A DNA stretch of 64,000 bases from Brienomyrus brachyistius (GCF_023856365.1 NC_064548.1:23422461-23486460), one strand, 5' to 3'; positions 21,797 through 35,140 are shown, counted from the stretch's first letter. Translations and numbers: made by a program. Notes: generated by a model from the letters alone, not told the origin.

Positions 21797-22070
21797 CATC
21801 CATCTTCCAACCGCTTATCCTGAATGGGGGGGAGGGGGGTGTTGGAATCTAGCCCAGGCAGCATAGGGTTCAAACCAAGAGTACATCATGGACCCAATTC
21901 CAGTCCATGGCAGGTCAAACAGGCAAACTACAATCGCTACAAGCAATTCAGAGATGCCAATTAGTCTAACTTTGGTCAGTGGGAGGGAACCAAAGTGCCC
22001 GGAGGATTTAAACCCCCCAACCCTGAAGGTGTAAGGGTTGCCATGCTACTCACTAAGTCACCTCAGAAAT
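21797..22070 (-). repeat. LINE/SINE 3'-end fragment, reverse orientation
   Basis: Reads 'ccatccatcttccaaccgct' + 'tatcctgaatggggg', later 'aattcagagatgccaattag' and 'gtgggagggaaccaaagtgc' + 'ccggaggatt'. This is the reverse complement of a common fish retroposon 3' region (…ggtttcctcccacagtccaa…agcggttggaagatggatgg). It is diverged and lacks coding sequence. Confidence 0.6.
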
Positions 22071-22264
22071 TTGTGACTGGTTTCATCATATCACCATGCA
22101 AACTAAAATTAGAGGTTTTTTTTCATATCAAGGGTGGGAGAGCATTGGAGCTGAATATGTATGAAAATGATTTTCCTTCTAAATTTATATAAGTTTGCAC
22201 ACAGAATAATGGGTGTGGCCACCCATTGCCTGGATGTGGCACAGTACAGGGTACTGGTAAGGCT

Positions 22265-22385
22265 GGGGACATTCTGGGGACATTCTGGAGACATTCTGGG
22301 GACATTCTGGGGACATTCTGGAGACATTCTGGGGACATTCTGGAGACATTCTGGAGACATTCTGGGGACATTCTGGGGACATTCT
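22265..22385 (+). repeat. 11-bp minisatellite, 11 copies
   Basis: The unit is ggggacattct with a frequent ggagacattct variant; eleven uninterrupted copies. Short ORFs on both strands here are by-products of the repeat. Confidence 0.95.
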
Positions 22386-22399
22386 CCGGAAGCACAGGC

Positions 22400-25150
22400 C
22401 AGACAGTCATCGACAGATTTCATAATTTTTCAAATTTTTTTCTTATAGCATTTATTTGGATTCGGTTCACGATTTCCCAGCCACTATCACAGAATAATAC
22501 AATATTTGTCTATTTCTCTTTCAGGAGAAAGTCATGCCATAGTCTATTAATGGTTATTTCTCATTTTAAAATCTTATTACTGGCTCTTCCTTCTGTAACA
22601 CATTTCACTGCATAACATGTATGTGACAAATAAACGATCTTGAATCTTTAATCAATAAGTAAAATATTCATGCTTAGCAAATATTAAATAAAGCCAAATG
22701 TCCTTCATTGTCATTTATAAATATCTGCACCTGATAGATTATTACTCCTCTTTGTAATAGAGTTCTCGACCTAAAATACATCATTTTTCACTTGCCATCA
22801 AGTATGACTGCATTTTTTTAATTAATAGCATCTTCTAAACGTTGCCATAGTACTGCTAGATTATTCCTTTGCAGAATCCTTAACCACCTTACTGGCACAT
22901 CCTTCAGTGGGTGAGATTTCCCATAATACCCCATCGGCCCAAGAATCCAATGCAGCTGTCATCTTCTCTTGGGCTTAAAACCACGATGGGTTGCGGTTCA
23001 TATAATATTACTTATTTATTGAAATAATTCAAAATGCCACAGTCATTACCTTGTTCACAGGCAGTAATTTTGTTGGGTGGGTCTGTTCATCACTCATGTC
23101 TGAGTAAAAATGGGTTTCGACCAGTAAGAGTGAGCCAGACTCAGCGACCTTGACACAGTAATACTTGGGTGCAAATGGGACACTCATTGGGTCTCTTAAT
23201 TTAAATCAGTGACAATTTCCAAACAGACTTGTCTGGCATGTGAAAACACCTGTGTAGGTGACTGCACACCCACACACCAAATCTCAACTGATTTTTTCTT
23301 TTTTTTTCACAAAAGAAGTGACCTGAGTGTTTGATGGAGTTTAGCGAGTGGGCGTTCGGGACAGTGCTTTTGTTTGGAGAAACCAGGGAGCCTGGGGGCA
23401 GCTTCTCTCCCTCAAACAAAAGTCGCTAAAGCTCTGCTCAGACCTGTAGCACTGAGCTGGGGGATCATTCTTGACATTTTTCCCCTTCTCTCACCCAAGA
23501 TTCTGCCACCCCTGGTACGCCACAAAAGCGAATCACAAGTGCTTTATTTCGATTTCTCAAGAATGCCGTTTCTTTTTTTTTTTTTTACTCCCAATCGATG
23601 TTATTTCTTTTGTAATTTGCCTTGCAGCTGTGTCACAGGCTGACACATTTTCAAACGCAAAGGCGTTCGCTACACACCTTATCACGCATTATGTGAGGCT
23701 CAAACCTAGGAAGCCATTAGCTGGAGATCACTGAACATCTTTCTTTGAAAGTAGCCCTTGCCTCTGACAACAGGACCCAGCAGCATATTTTCCTGTTAAG
23801 GTTTTCTGACTTGTTCTTTGCATTGTGTTAAACATTCATGTTCAGAGTTCTGGTTTGTGCTGTTTAATAATAATGTAAGGACAGGTTTTCGGAACCATCG
23901 CTCCCGGCTCTGAACGAAAGCTGTTGCTTAAACACAGTTGGAATGTGACAGGTGGGTGAGTCACGGTTCTTCTCCTCCCGCGGCCGTGACAGGGCCGCGC
24001 TCGTCCCCCTTCCGCCTCAGCTACAGCGTGGACACCGGGGCCCCTGTGCTTTTCCTGTGCCTCGGGGGCCCCGTCCCTTCTGCTGGAGTCCTTGGCAAAA
24101 ACGGTCGCAGAGCACCGCACTTCAGAACTGCAAAGACAAGCCGAGAGGTGGTGACTCCAGGAAGTCTGGAGGCTTGCGTCTGGTCATGGCTGCCCAAGCC
24201 AGTGCTGTGGCTCCTGGGGGCAGCTCTCAGGCGTCCGGGCAGTGCACCAAGACGTCTCTGAAACCTGAAGTGCCTTCTGATGTGTAATTTCAGTCTGTCC
24301 CAGTCTGCCAAAAATGTGACTCGGGACACATCTTTCAAAGACTGAGGGAATAAGGACACATTTATGAGGATTACGACATCAGAGTATCTCTTTACACAGC
24401 TTAAAATACAAAGGTATAGGAGAGTAGCTGAAAGGCATAAGAATCTCATGGTATCACAGGTATACTACAGGTCCAGGACTGTGAGCTGCAGTCTAGCATC
24501 CAAGAGCTTCTCATATCTGATTGATGGAATGTGTTCACCCTAATCAACATTAGCTTAGTTTTGAGTTTGACTCGAGGACAGAACTATGAAGTCAGCCTTC
24601 ATGGGGCTTTATATGCTTGACACGCTGGCTAGCGTTTCTCCTCTTATCTCCTACCCAAACTGTGTTCCTTTCTTTCAGCCATTTGGAGGTTCCTTGGCAC
24701 AAGCTTCAAGCTCTGGTGAACATTTGTACTGGGCCCACCTCACTACAGCCAGATAATAGTCCAGACTGTCACCATGGTCCGCTAAGTAGTTTTAAATGAA
24801 GGCAAGTGAGTCACTGCAAATTCCCTGTAAACGTTGAGTGAAAAAAATAAATAACGGCATGTATCTGGTAATGTATAGTTGACTGCTGGAAGATTTTAAT
24901 CAGTCGTGGTCAAGAGGCAGCCCGGTCAATTAACGTGAGAGTCTGGCCGCTGTGAGCGACAAGCTAGGCACGGCAATGGTTTGAAATGATGACCAAGCAA
25001 CTTAAACAAGGCACTTAAGTGATGTTACAGAGCTCTGGGCCGGTCACCCTTTATTGGGAATCTAGTTGAAACCAAACGAACAGGAACACAGGCCATCTAA
25101 CAGGAGGTTAAGACTAATCCTGAGAGGGAAATCTCTGACCGGGCCTTCGA
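22400..25150. other. Intergenic
   Basis: Mixed AT-rich sequence with a GC-richer island at about 23950-24250. Short overlapping ORFs in that island do not resemble any family I know. A partial RFX-like half site (gttgccatag) lies near 22840-22850. Confidence 0.55.
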
Positions 25151-25157
25151 CTCCTGT

Positions 25158-25181
25158 TGGGTGGGGTTGGGAGGTTGGGGG
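25158..25181 (+). other. G-quadruplex-type motif
   Basis: Four G-runs of 3-5 bases with loops of 1-5 bases (ggg-t-gggg-tt-ggg-aggtt-ggggg). It meets the usual sequence rule for a G-quadruplex; nothing more can be said from sequence. Confidence 0.6.
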
Positions 25182-25502
25182 TGCGCGGCAACACACGTAC
25201 AGCGGGCACGCGCAGTGAGCAGAGCCCTTTAATCTCGGAGAAGCGACTGGCCCCGGCCGATGGTTCTCATTATCTCCTCGCCTCTCCGGCGGGGCTCTCT
25301 CATGTGGTCGCGCAGCTGCAGAGCTACTTGCCTCAACCCCCATCGCTCTCTGCCATGGGGACTTTCCAAAAAAAAAGAGCGCGAGCAAGAGAGAGAGAGC
25401 AGGAGAGTTTAATTATAGTGTCCGCATAAAGAGGCGCTGCTGCCCTGGGAGCAACATGTGCCCGGCTAGCCTGCAGACTGCAGATGGATATGAGCGGCCC
25501 TT

Positions 25503-26195
25503 GGTGTCCACACAGCCCTCTTCGTCCACACAGCCCTCCTCGTCCACACAGCCCTCTTCGTCCACACAGCCCTCCTCGTCCACACAGCCCTCCTCGTCCA
25601 CGCAGCCCTCTTCGTCCACACAGCCCTCCTCGTCCACACAGCCCTCTTCGTCCACACAGCCCTCCTCAACCACGCAGCCCTTCTCATCCACACAGCCCTC
25701 CTCGTCCACGCAGCCCTCCTCGTCCTCATAGCCCTGCTCATTCACACAACCCTCCTCATCCACATAGCCTTCCAACATTCTCACAGCCCTCCTCATCCAC
25801 ACAGCCATCCTCGTCCTCACAGCATTCCTCATCCTCCCAGCCTTCCTCATCCTCCAATCCCTCCTTGTCCTCACAGCTCTCCTCATCCTCACAGCCCTCC
25901 TCATCCACATAGCCCTCCTCATCCTTACAGCCCGCCTCGTCCTCACAGCCCTCCTCATCCCCACAGCCCTCCTCGTCCTCATAGCCCTGCTCATTCACAC
26001 AACCCTCCTCATCCACATAGCCTTCCAACATTCTCACAGCCCTCATCATCCACACAGCCATCCTCGTCCTCACAGCATTCCTCATCCTCCCAGCCTTCCT
26101 CATCCTCCCAGCCCTCCTTGTCCTCACAGCCCTCCTCATCCACATAGCCCTCCTCATCCTCACAGCCCGCCTCATGGCCCTCTTTATCCTAATAG
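25503..26195 (+). repeat. 18-bp minisatellite with 253-bp higher-order repeat
   Basis: The basic unit is ccctcctcgtccacacag and variants. The first 12 or so copies (25505-25727) are uniform. After that a block starting atagccctgctcattcac occurs at 25728 and again at 25981. The spacing of 253 bp equals thirteen 18-mers plus one 19-mer (…ccttccaacattctc), so a 14-unit block was duplicated as a whole. Long Arg/Met- or Ser/Gln-rich ORFs on both strands are artefacts of the period. Confidence 0.93.
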
Positions 26196-26457
26196 CTCTT
26201 ACAGGTGAGAAGCAAGGGAGAAGGTCAGCTTAGAATGCTCTCCAGATGTTTGTTCTGGGACTGGCACGTCGATGTCACACCCATGTTTGTTGTCAACAGC
26301 CGCGCTCTGGGTTCCATCTCCTACACAAGGGTGTGAAGGAAACAGAACAGAAACTGCTTTTTTCCATAAGACTCAGTCGGGAGCTACCCAAGAACAAAAA
26401 CTCGAAACTTTGATTTATAATAGCAATGCTTATTAAACAACAAGGTTTAATTAGCTG

Positions 26458-26481
26458 TCAGGTGCTTTTGTTTGCACCTGA
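26458..26481 (+). promoter_or_regulatory. Inverted E-box pair (candidate regulatory site)
   Basis: TCAGGTGC (26458-26465) and GCACCTGA (26474-26481) form a perfect 8-bp inverted repeat with an 8-base spacer. CAGGTG/CACCTG is the E-box type bound by Snail/ZEB and some bHLH factors. It lies in AT-rich sequence with TAAT cores (tttaattag). Function is unproven. Confidence 0.35.
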
Positions 26482-29400
26482 TTTATTTTTACCAATGACA
26501 ATGCAGGAGGCATTGCCTGACATCTACAGGAAAAGATGCAACGATTCTGAAGGCAGTGAGGCAGGTGGATGGCAGGTGCATTAAACTATAACCAAACCGA
26601 ACCCTCCGCCCAAAGTCGACCAAGGTTGTCTCCTCTTTCACCATCACCAGTATGATGCAAAAAGCCACTACAGCAGGTTTTATCTCCTTCTATCTCCAGG
26701 CCGACTATGCTTCCTTAGCAGTACCTCTGCTGGGAAAAAAAGACTTTGGCAAACAATCAGAGCATATTATGCAAAATTTTTGGGACACATTTTTTGACAG
26801 ATTTGTAAATAAGGCTGAGCAAGTTAATACTGTTTCTTTTGTATTTAATTTGTTTGTAGTTATTTTTCACTAAATAAAGAGCAAAGCCTGTCACATTAAT
26901 AAGCCAGGTGCTTGTATTAAGCAGAAATCTTTTATGATTCATGACAATGTACATTATACACAATCATATGAACATAATAATAAGTACTAATTGTTGTCGT
27001 CTTGGTGTTTAATTTGTCCCTAACCATAATACCAAAATCTACAGCTTGGTACTTCAAAGTGCACGTAACAACTAGTTTTCTTCTTCTTTTATTGTTTCCG
27101 GGCTATCACCACACAAACACACGCTCCGTTGTATATGAGGAACACGTGTAAGCTTGTAATGGCAGAATCCTGATATTTTGATCTTAAACACAGAGCCAGG
27201 TGGATCACTGGTGTATTTGCCCACATATTACCGCAAATAAACACTCTCAGCGTTAAACAGGACTCTGCCAAATTTTCCGATTGCCATCAGGGAAAAGATA
27301 CCCGAAGGTTTTGAATAACCCCAGTTTAGCGTTGCTTAACGCGAAGATCATTTGATACGTGAAAGGAAAAAATATTTTCTGAATATTCTGCGGGCAGATG
27401 ATCCGGGACAAATTAAATTGGCAAAAAAACCTTTCTCCATAAATTAAATACAAGGGATATTTTTAAGCTACTGAGACTGTGTGCTGTTATCGCTCGCGGA
27501 TGCGACGTCCATTCTCATCTCGCAGATGGACGCGACATTCGCCAGACCCGCTTTCGTTTTACGTTTTACATCCACCTATTAATTATAAAGGCTAACAAAA
27601 TCCCATCTGAGACATGCGTAAGCCCAAAATAAGAAAGACTGAAGAGCCAGTGCTCTGGCCCAGGATGGGCAGCTGAAGACCTTGCTGTGCCTGCACGTAC
27701 CTCCAGGGGGCCTCACACACATTTAAACGTTCATTTCTACATACACATTTTATCTGGTTACACATTGTCCACAATGGCCTATATTCAATGGCACTGATCA
27801 AGAACAAATTGACTGTAACAAATTTTGAATATATTTGATGAATATTACGGCCTTCTTGCTGTGTTCTGTTATAATTCTCTCAATTCCATTATCTCATTGG
27901 CCTTACTCATTAATTCAGCTTCTTCCCACCTCTGCCCTCACCCTTGACCCACCCCCCTGAATATTTCCCCACATCCTCATAAATGCGCTGTGCCCAGAAC
28001 TCTAAAGATTCAGGGTCCAGATTAGAGCAAGAAACCCGATATATAATATGATGCACTCACCGGGTTTGACATTAGTGACGGGCCGGAACCAGTAAAAAAA
28101 ATCAGTATGTCGGGCAAGTCGATTGGCTATTCAGGCCAATGATGGTGCTTCCACCAATCACAGTCACAGTGTAGCATGCCGAAGGTGCATTACTAGCTAA
28201 TGCAACATGTGCCAGTTCTCATAAATGATGGTATGGACACAACGCGACTATGTTATTATGTCAATCAGCCAGCTGACGACGAATAATGTAGCCAAGCTAT
28301 ACTGTATTAACCTTCTGCCTTAAGCTTAGCTCCACTAGCTAGGTAGCTTATTTACGATACAGTCTAAAGTTCAGTGTCGTTGCATTACAAATACAAAAAA
28401 GATAAATATTTACAAGACCGTACTCCCCAAATCCATTAACGCTACTGGTCTGGAGGGGCCAGTGGAGTAAAAATGTTACGCTGGACACTGAGCAGCCCAA
28501 CAGGCTGCCCGGTAGGACCTCTTTGGTCCACAGGTTCTTTTAGTCACAGATACCTCAAAGGTTGAAAAGTTCTGCTTTTGGTGATGCCTTTTGGCACCCC
28601 CCCACTTCAGATCCCCATTCCCAGTAAACTCTATACACTGGAGTGTATGAAAGGGCGAGCAGGGTGGCTGTTTATAACATGCTGGAACCACCAGGTCTGG
28701 CAACAACAATCATAATGCATTAAAATTGCTTAGATCACACATATGACCTGTTCTAATACTTAGTCACACAGTAACTGAAGGTCACACAGTTTGGATTCCG
28801 TGCCGTATATGTTCAGCTGCGGTAGCCTGATTTGCTGTTTGCAGCTGTTTGCATTAAATGGCCTCTGAGTGTGTACTTTAGGGAGTATTCAATAATATTT
28901 TAATCCTTTTTTAATAAATAACTATGTAAAAATAACCTTGTATGTGAAGTAGTCCGAGAACAATCCGAAAAGATTCTGTTCATGAACTGCGTTGATTTAA
29001 AATGAAGATATAGATTTCATAGCCAGCAGTATGTTATGCTTTGCATATACGACGAGGCACATTAGGTGAATCAGACAAATATGGCGTGAGATTGTATCTC
29101 GGTTCAGATGTTTGGATGTCAACTGTGACAGGTTTCAGCAAGAACTGTAGCTTTATTCATTTTTTTTTTTGCCCCAGCATGTTAAAATGCATGAAATGTG
29201 AAGTGTGACAACTACATTCAGGTCAACTCCGATTCAGCAGAAGGCTAAGGCAGTAATGCGAGATGTAAAGAAATGACGCTTAATAATAGTTTCAAAGTTT
29301 ATAAAGACATAAGTCAAATATCTATAAGACAGATTAAAATAATAATAATTACAAAAGATCGTTTGTCATTCACATACTCAGCCACCTATCAAGTGAAACT

Positions 29401-31876
29401 GAAAATCATATCTACATTGCATCTGTAGCAGAAAGCTTCCAAACACAAATCACTTTTTGTCGTCAGTCAAGCATAAGTTTGTATTTAGCTAGTACTCGTA
29501 CTGTAATTGTGAATAATTTCCAACTGGTATTAGTGTCTGCAGTGAACACAATAGATTTGCATGACCGCAAAAAGATAATAGGGAGCGTGCAACTTTTTAA
29601 ACTTTTTATTGTTATGCAATACTAGAGTAACAATGGCAGTGTGACAGAAAAAGTCTATCAGATATCGCCGATGATATACAGCAAAGAACTCTCAGGAACC
29701 CAATTCAGGAAACATACAATTCAATCATCATGTAATGTTTAGATAGTTAACGATTTAAACATGTCAATTTTAAAGAAATGACTAATTGTTACAGACGAGT
29801 TGTACAGGCGCTCATTTACGCGTCACGATACAATATTCTGCCGATGGTCACCGATGCAGAAGCACTTTGTCGCTATGTTTTAACTTTGCGTTTTTAAAGT
29901 CATAAATAATCAAAGTTGCTTTACAGCACGCTTTCTAAAAACAGGTAAGAGCTTCATATAGCTAAAGGGGCCTCAGCTTTGGTCAACTGGGGGAGCATAT
30001 GGAGAAGCCCATATACACTCATGAATTTGCTGTAATCAACTCCCAAGATTTAACACTCATAATCTGATAGACACGTGCTACATACATGAAGCAGTCAAAA
30101 CAATACGGCCTCTCTCACGTAAAGTGACTAATATTGACTGTCTAGTAAAATGGTGCGTGTCAAGGTCTGGGATATATTAGACAATAAGCTAACATTGAGT
30201 ACTCATAGTCAACTGTTGAATGCAGAAGAAATGGGCAACTCTGATAAGGGCCAAAGCATTATGGCCAGGCGACTGGGTCTGAACATCTCGGAAATGGGCA
30301 GGCTTGTGGGGTTACTCATATCTTTATCGCTGCCCTTTTCTCCTGCATTCAACATGTCAGCTACAAGTACCGAATGTTAGCTTACCGTCTAATATATCCC
30401 AGAACCTGACATGCACCATTTTTGCAAGACAGTCCACATTTTTCACTTGGGGGTGGTATTAACTTTAAAGTAATAACTTTTTTTTTTTTTTCAGTGGAGT
30501 TTATGGCAGTGGAAGTGAATGCACTTGATTTCTAAGAATACACTTTAACCCACATGGACAAAAAGAGGAAGTTTTTGGTTAGGAGATTTTGGTGTTTGGT
30601 GTGTAATCAGAGAGCGCAGCTCAGACTGAGGTGCAGTTATCCAAGCTGGTCGCTTCCTAATAAATTCATTATTGACATCTTATTGCTTCACACTTTTCTA
30701 CTGCTTGTATCTCCATTTGAAAATGGCTTATTTACCACTTTGGGTCAAAGGGCTTCATTTCAGTAACTCTCTGAAACACTCGTATTCCCCTTTTGAAACT
30801 TCTGTAAGCAAATGCAACTGAAAAACATCACCCGGCGTACCCTTTCGCTGATGCGCTGTTCTAAAGTGTCGACCACAGCAAGATTCAGACAACATCTTTC
30901 CAGGGCCCCGCCCATACATCTGGTCCTGAGGTCAGTGGTCTCCTTACATCTGGGACCACGAAGACGATAGATCCAGCGGCCCTCTAAAAGCCACACACTT
31001 TTGGATAAGCTCAATGTCTGAACCCATAACAGCAAGCTGCTGCCATATACTGCATTTTGCCCACTCATATAAACTATTTTGTTATCTGAGCACCACAGGA
31101 AAAGAGACTTCCTTCCTCAGTGCAGCTTTAGCTTAGGAAGGCCCTTGAGAACCTGGGAATTTAATGCACTTATATAGCTGAAATGCACATTGACACCTAG
31201 CTGACTTCTCGTTAATGAAACCAGTAGCTTGTCGAAAATACTAAACAGAACCGTAGCATTATCTATTAGGCAGGTTAACTAGAGTGGATGCTTTCAGTAA
31301 AATATGCAGTATATTCTGAGTCACAAGGAATTTATACTCTACTATACAGATAATTGCAAAGTATGCATTAAACTCTGGTCTTAGACATGATGACTTAGGC
31401 AATATAATATCCTTTAGTATGGACCAGATGGTGGATGTTTTCGCCCTTAAAGCATTAATGCCACCCCTGACTGTCACCTAATTCAGTTTGTGCCTTGAGC
31501 ATGTCTTCAGAATCACTGTTGGCCACTATCACTTGTGACTCCTTCTCATGCTTTGAGGCCGCGTGCTCAGCACCATGGTGTCAGTCAGGCCGTGTAGACC
31601 CACGTTCCTCGCTGTCAGGACTTGTGCGGCACGTTCAGCGTGTGGGTCGCGCCCAACCTGCCCATGGCTGTACCTCAAAGAAAAAAAAGGAACATCTGCT
31701 TTTCAGACTCCACTGTTACCGACGGTGCAAAGGATTGTGGGGAAAGTCCTTCAGACTTTGGGATTTTTGGGCTGGAGGCAACTTGGAAAGGTATGCTCAT
31801 ATGTCGAATGTGGTATAGATAGTATAAGGCCTCCTCAGACATTACTGCGGTTGTTTCTGAAATAATTCAGAACCGA

Positions 31877-31892
31877 GGGGGGGGGGGGGGGG
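31877..31892 (+). repeat. Poly(G) tract, 16 bases
   Basis: Uninterrupted G run after 'aaccga'. Confidence 0.9.
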
Positions 31893-33412
31893 TTGCTGGA
31901 GTACATAAAAACACACAATGAGGGAGTGGCCCCATAACCTGTTTGAACAGCTTTTTATATAAGGTCTCTATAACAGCGTCACCCTAACGTACAGATACTC
32001 TGTAAAGACTAGTAAAGCAATGTCAAATCTTGATTTTAATTCACGACTCCCTCGTGTTCCACCCAGCACCCGTCTCCTTCCCAATACCATGCCTGCTATG
32101 GCGCTCCCAAACCTCCCAGTCTGACTCATGCTGCACAAATCCAGCCACATTCACCCGAGTTATAATTTCACAACGTGCTCACCAAAACACACCCCACTGC
32201 TTTTTGATTTTTTTTTTTTTGCGTGAGGGATTGTTGTTCAATGGCGGGGCATGCAGTGTGGAAAGAAGCCATTCCACCCAGTGAGGTCCAAGCTTTTATA
32301 AAGCCCTCACTGACAAGGAGTCACGGGCATTGTTAGTGGCCAGCTGTGCCGCTCGGATTTAGCGATGCTCCGGGGCAGACAGCAGCGGTCGCTCTGGGGG
32401 TCTGACCCGCCATCACTGCGGTGTTGAGCCACAATCGTGACACGGACTTGGCATTGTGCAGGGGGCGGCAACTGGGCCTTTTTCAAGAAAACTGACACTA
32501 GGTGTTCACCCAGTGCGTCCCCATGAATCATCGAAACAGATCCATTGACACACACAAAACCAGACTTAATAATTCTTGTAACATTAAAAAAAAACAGTAT
32601 CAGTTGACAACACGCAGTAGATAGTTCCAGTCATACCTGTATTAATATTCAATTCTTTGTTGTACACATTTGATGTTTATCCAGGAGAAATACTTGCTGT
32701 GAACTGATGTAGACGGAGGTTAGCGTCACAGTTTGGATACAAGACAAAGAAGGGGCTTCAGCCTTTAAGTCAGGCGACCTTAATGTTCTGGAATTTCTCC
32801 AGTTCTACAGATTGACAGTTTACTTTAAAAGCTCAGGTAACCAAGGTATGTGAGGTCTAGAATCTCAGTTGATGTCAATCTGGACAGATGCTTCATTGCT
32901 TTGCTCTCTGCTTCTCTCGGACCTGGCGCCGTGAACCAGGCACCTCCAGTAGAGCGGATCTGGTAACTGGTCGCGGCTTTTGGCTTTTATCTCTCATCCC
33001 TTGGGGATGATATATGAGCCATGTAATTATCACTCAGTGCTTTTAATCATTTTAAGTGTCTGCTTATGGTGACACACACATAGACTTGGAGGCTATTCTT
33101 CGCACCAAGTTTGTTCTCTGTTATTTTACAAAAGAATTTATTCATAATTAGTTTTTTTACCTATATAGCTTATGTGGTCTGTTATCTGTTCATTCAGCTT
33201 TTATTGTACTTAATTCTTCTTTATATATATTTGTACCAAAGCGGATCATGTTAAGTATCATTCCCTCGGGTGCAGAATTAGAAGCCCTTTCGGTTTTTGA
33301 GCCAACAACCTTGTGTCCTTAATCCCCAAACTACCGGAATGTACAAGGAAAAATACACCCTGAATGTGAAGAAACATATAAAAAGAGATCAGAATCCATC
33401 CAGGGAGTTCCT

Positions 33413-33497
33413 CTGCCTTGTGCCTTGTGCGGCCTGGGATTGGCTCCAGACTCCCCAGGAACCATAATCAGTGGGAGGAAGATAGATGAATGAAAAG
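33413..33497 (+). repeat. Retroposon 3' tail
   Basis: 'cctgggattggctccagact' + 'ccccagg' and a final 'gatagatgaatgaaaa' match the common fish LINE/SINE tail (…gcctgggattggctccagac…gataagcgg…gaatgaatg). Confidence 0.55.
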
Positions 33498-33960
33498 AGA
33501 TGGTCCCTCGAGAGACCTCATCATCATTCGGTTTCAACATTTTCAGTACCTTCATATCTGATCAGGGCAGTGTTGATGCAGTATCTTTTGCTTAGAGGAG
33601 GGTTCCCAGTGGCCACATTCCCCATGCCACAGGGGGGAGTCAGTGTCACCAATTTCCCTGAGAAATACATTTTAGGGGAGTGGGAAATCCAGGTAAACCT
33701 AGAGCACAAAGGCAAACACACTACGCCCTGAGCTGCCCCACAGTCAAGACAGAATCAGCACATCAAAGAAGTAGTGTCAAGCCTTGCACATCACAGGGGT
33801 TTGGGGTACAGCCTCCTGCAATCTGGAATAACCACATAAGTTTTTTTGATCCCCTTAGTGAGTCGCACAAAAAGATAAGACAAACGCGAGATATAAAGAT
33901 CACTGCGAAATACTGTATCACACAGAGGGCTGCCGTAAACGTGCTTGGTACGTGATACAG

Positions 33961-34412
33961 GTCAGCATGGGCCACGCTCAAGGTGCACAACCAGGGATTC
34001 GGATCAGCATGGGCCACGCTCAAGGTGCACAACCAGGGATACGGGTCAGCATGGGCCACGCTCAAGGTGCACAACCAGGGATACAGGTCAACATGGGCCA
34101 CGCTAAAGGTGCACAACCAGGGATACAGGTCAGCATGGGCCACGCTCAAGGTGCAGAAGCAGGGACACGGGTCAGCATGGGCTACGCTCAAGGTGCACAA
34201 CCAGAGATACGGGTCAGCATGGGCTACGCTCAAGGAGCAGAAGCAAGGATATGGGTCAGCATGGGCTACGCTCAAGGTGCACAACCAGGGATACGGGTCA
34301 GCATGGGCTACGCTCAAGGTGCACAACCAGGGATACGGGTCAGCATGGGCTACGCTTAAGGTGCACAACCAGGGATACGGGTCAGCATGGGCCACGCTCA
34401 AAGAACAGAACC
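33961..34412 (+). repeat. 42-bp minisatellite, 11 copies
   Basis: The unit begins gtcagcatgggccacgctca and continues aggtgcacaaccagggatac + gg. Copies start at 33961, 34003 and so on every 42 bp to 34381. The period is a multiple of 3, so reading frames stay open with a 14-residue repeat on either strand (up to 230 codons on the minus strand). Nothing suggests that these are genes. Confidence 0.95.
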
Positions 34413-34698
34413 ACATAATGCTTGAGTTTGTCCACCTTCCTTCTGACCCACTCATACCCCCTGTACGAAGGCCATAATCAACTGTCCAATCTGGAGGGCA
34501 GAGAGGTGGATCCTAATTAGGTAACACACAAGACAAACCAAGCACTGAGGACACTGCCTGCTATAATTTCTAGGATCTTCTGAGATGGTTCTTTGCAACC
34601 CAGAGGACACTGGGTTTGGGTCCCAGTGTGGCAGGAGTGTGTGTCACCTTGCAGAGGGATCAGAGAAGGTGGTCTCCTACAGAGTCCAGAGCAGGAGT

Positions 34699-35046
34699 TC
34701 TACAGTCCCCTATGAACATCAGAGCGGGTGCTCTACAGTCCCCCATGGAACCCAGACAGGGTGGTCTACAGTCCCCCACGGAAACCAGACAGGGTGGTCT
34801 ACAGTCCCCTATGAACATCAGAGCGGGTGCTCTACAGTACCCTATGAAAACCAGACAGGGTAGTCTACAGTCCCCTATGGAAACCAGACAGAGTGGTCTA
34901 CAGTCCCCTATGAAAACCAGACAGGGTAGTCTACAGTCCCCTATGGAAACCAGACAGAGTGGTCTACAGTCCCCTATGGAAACCAAACACAGTGGTCTAC
35001 AGTCCCCTATGGAAACCAGACAGGGTGGTCTACAGTCCCCTAACGA
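34699..35046 (+). repeat. 33-bp minisatellite, 11 copies
   Basis: The unit begins tctacagtcccctatggaaa and continues ccagacagggtgg. Copies start every 33 bp from 34699 to 35029. Two sub-types are present (…gaacatcagagcgggtgc and …gaaaccagacagggtgg). Frames are open through the repeats on both strands for the same reason as in the 42-bp array. Confidence 0.95.
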
Positions 35047-35089
35047 GAACATGGGTGGTTAAACTGCTGTGCTTTTGGTGGTATTTTAT

Positions 35090-35140
35090 TATCTATCCAT
35101 TTTCTGTAACTTATTATCCTGTTCAGGGTTGAGGGGGGTC
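35090..35140 (-). repeat. Short retroposon tail fragment, reverse orientation
   Basis: 'tatccattttctgtaactta' + 'ttatcctgttcagggttgag' is a reversed tail of the same family as at 46148. Confidence 0.5.

Larger units (their letters stand above)
26200..33410. other. Intergenic, 7.2 kb with no gene seen
   Basis: AT-rich unique-looking DNA. Contents worth noting: an E-box inverted repeat at 26458-26481 and a 16-base poly(G) run at 31877-31892. No ORF has recognisable protein similarity, and no RNA gene was found. Confidence 0.55.

Noticed and set aside
25413..26175. Arg/Met-rich and Glu/Asp/Cys-rich ORFs of 139-193 codons
   Set aside because: They are by-products of the 18-bp minisatellite in different frames.
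33763..35062. Repeat-protein ORFs (up to 230 codons) over the 42- and 33-bp arrays
   Set aside because: Both strands are open at once because the unit lengths are multiples of three. There is no gene context, no conserved domain, and flanks are non-coding.
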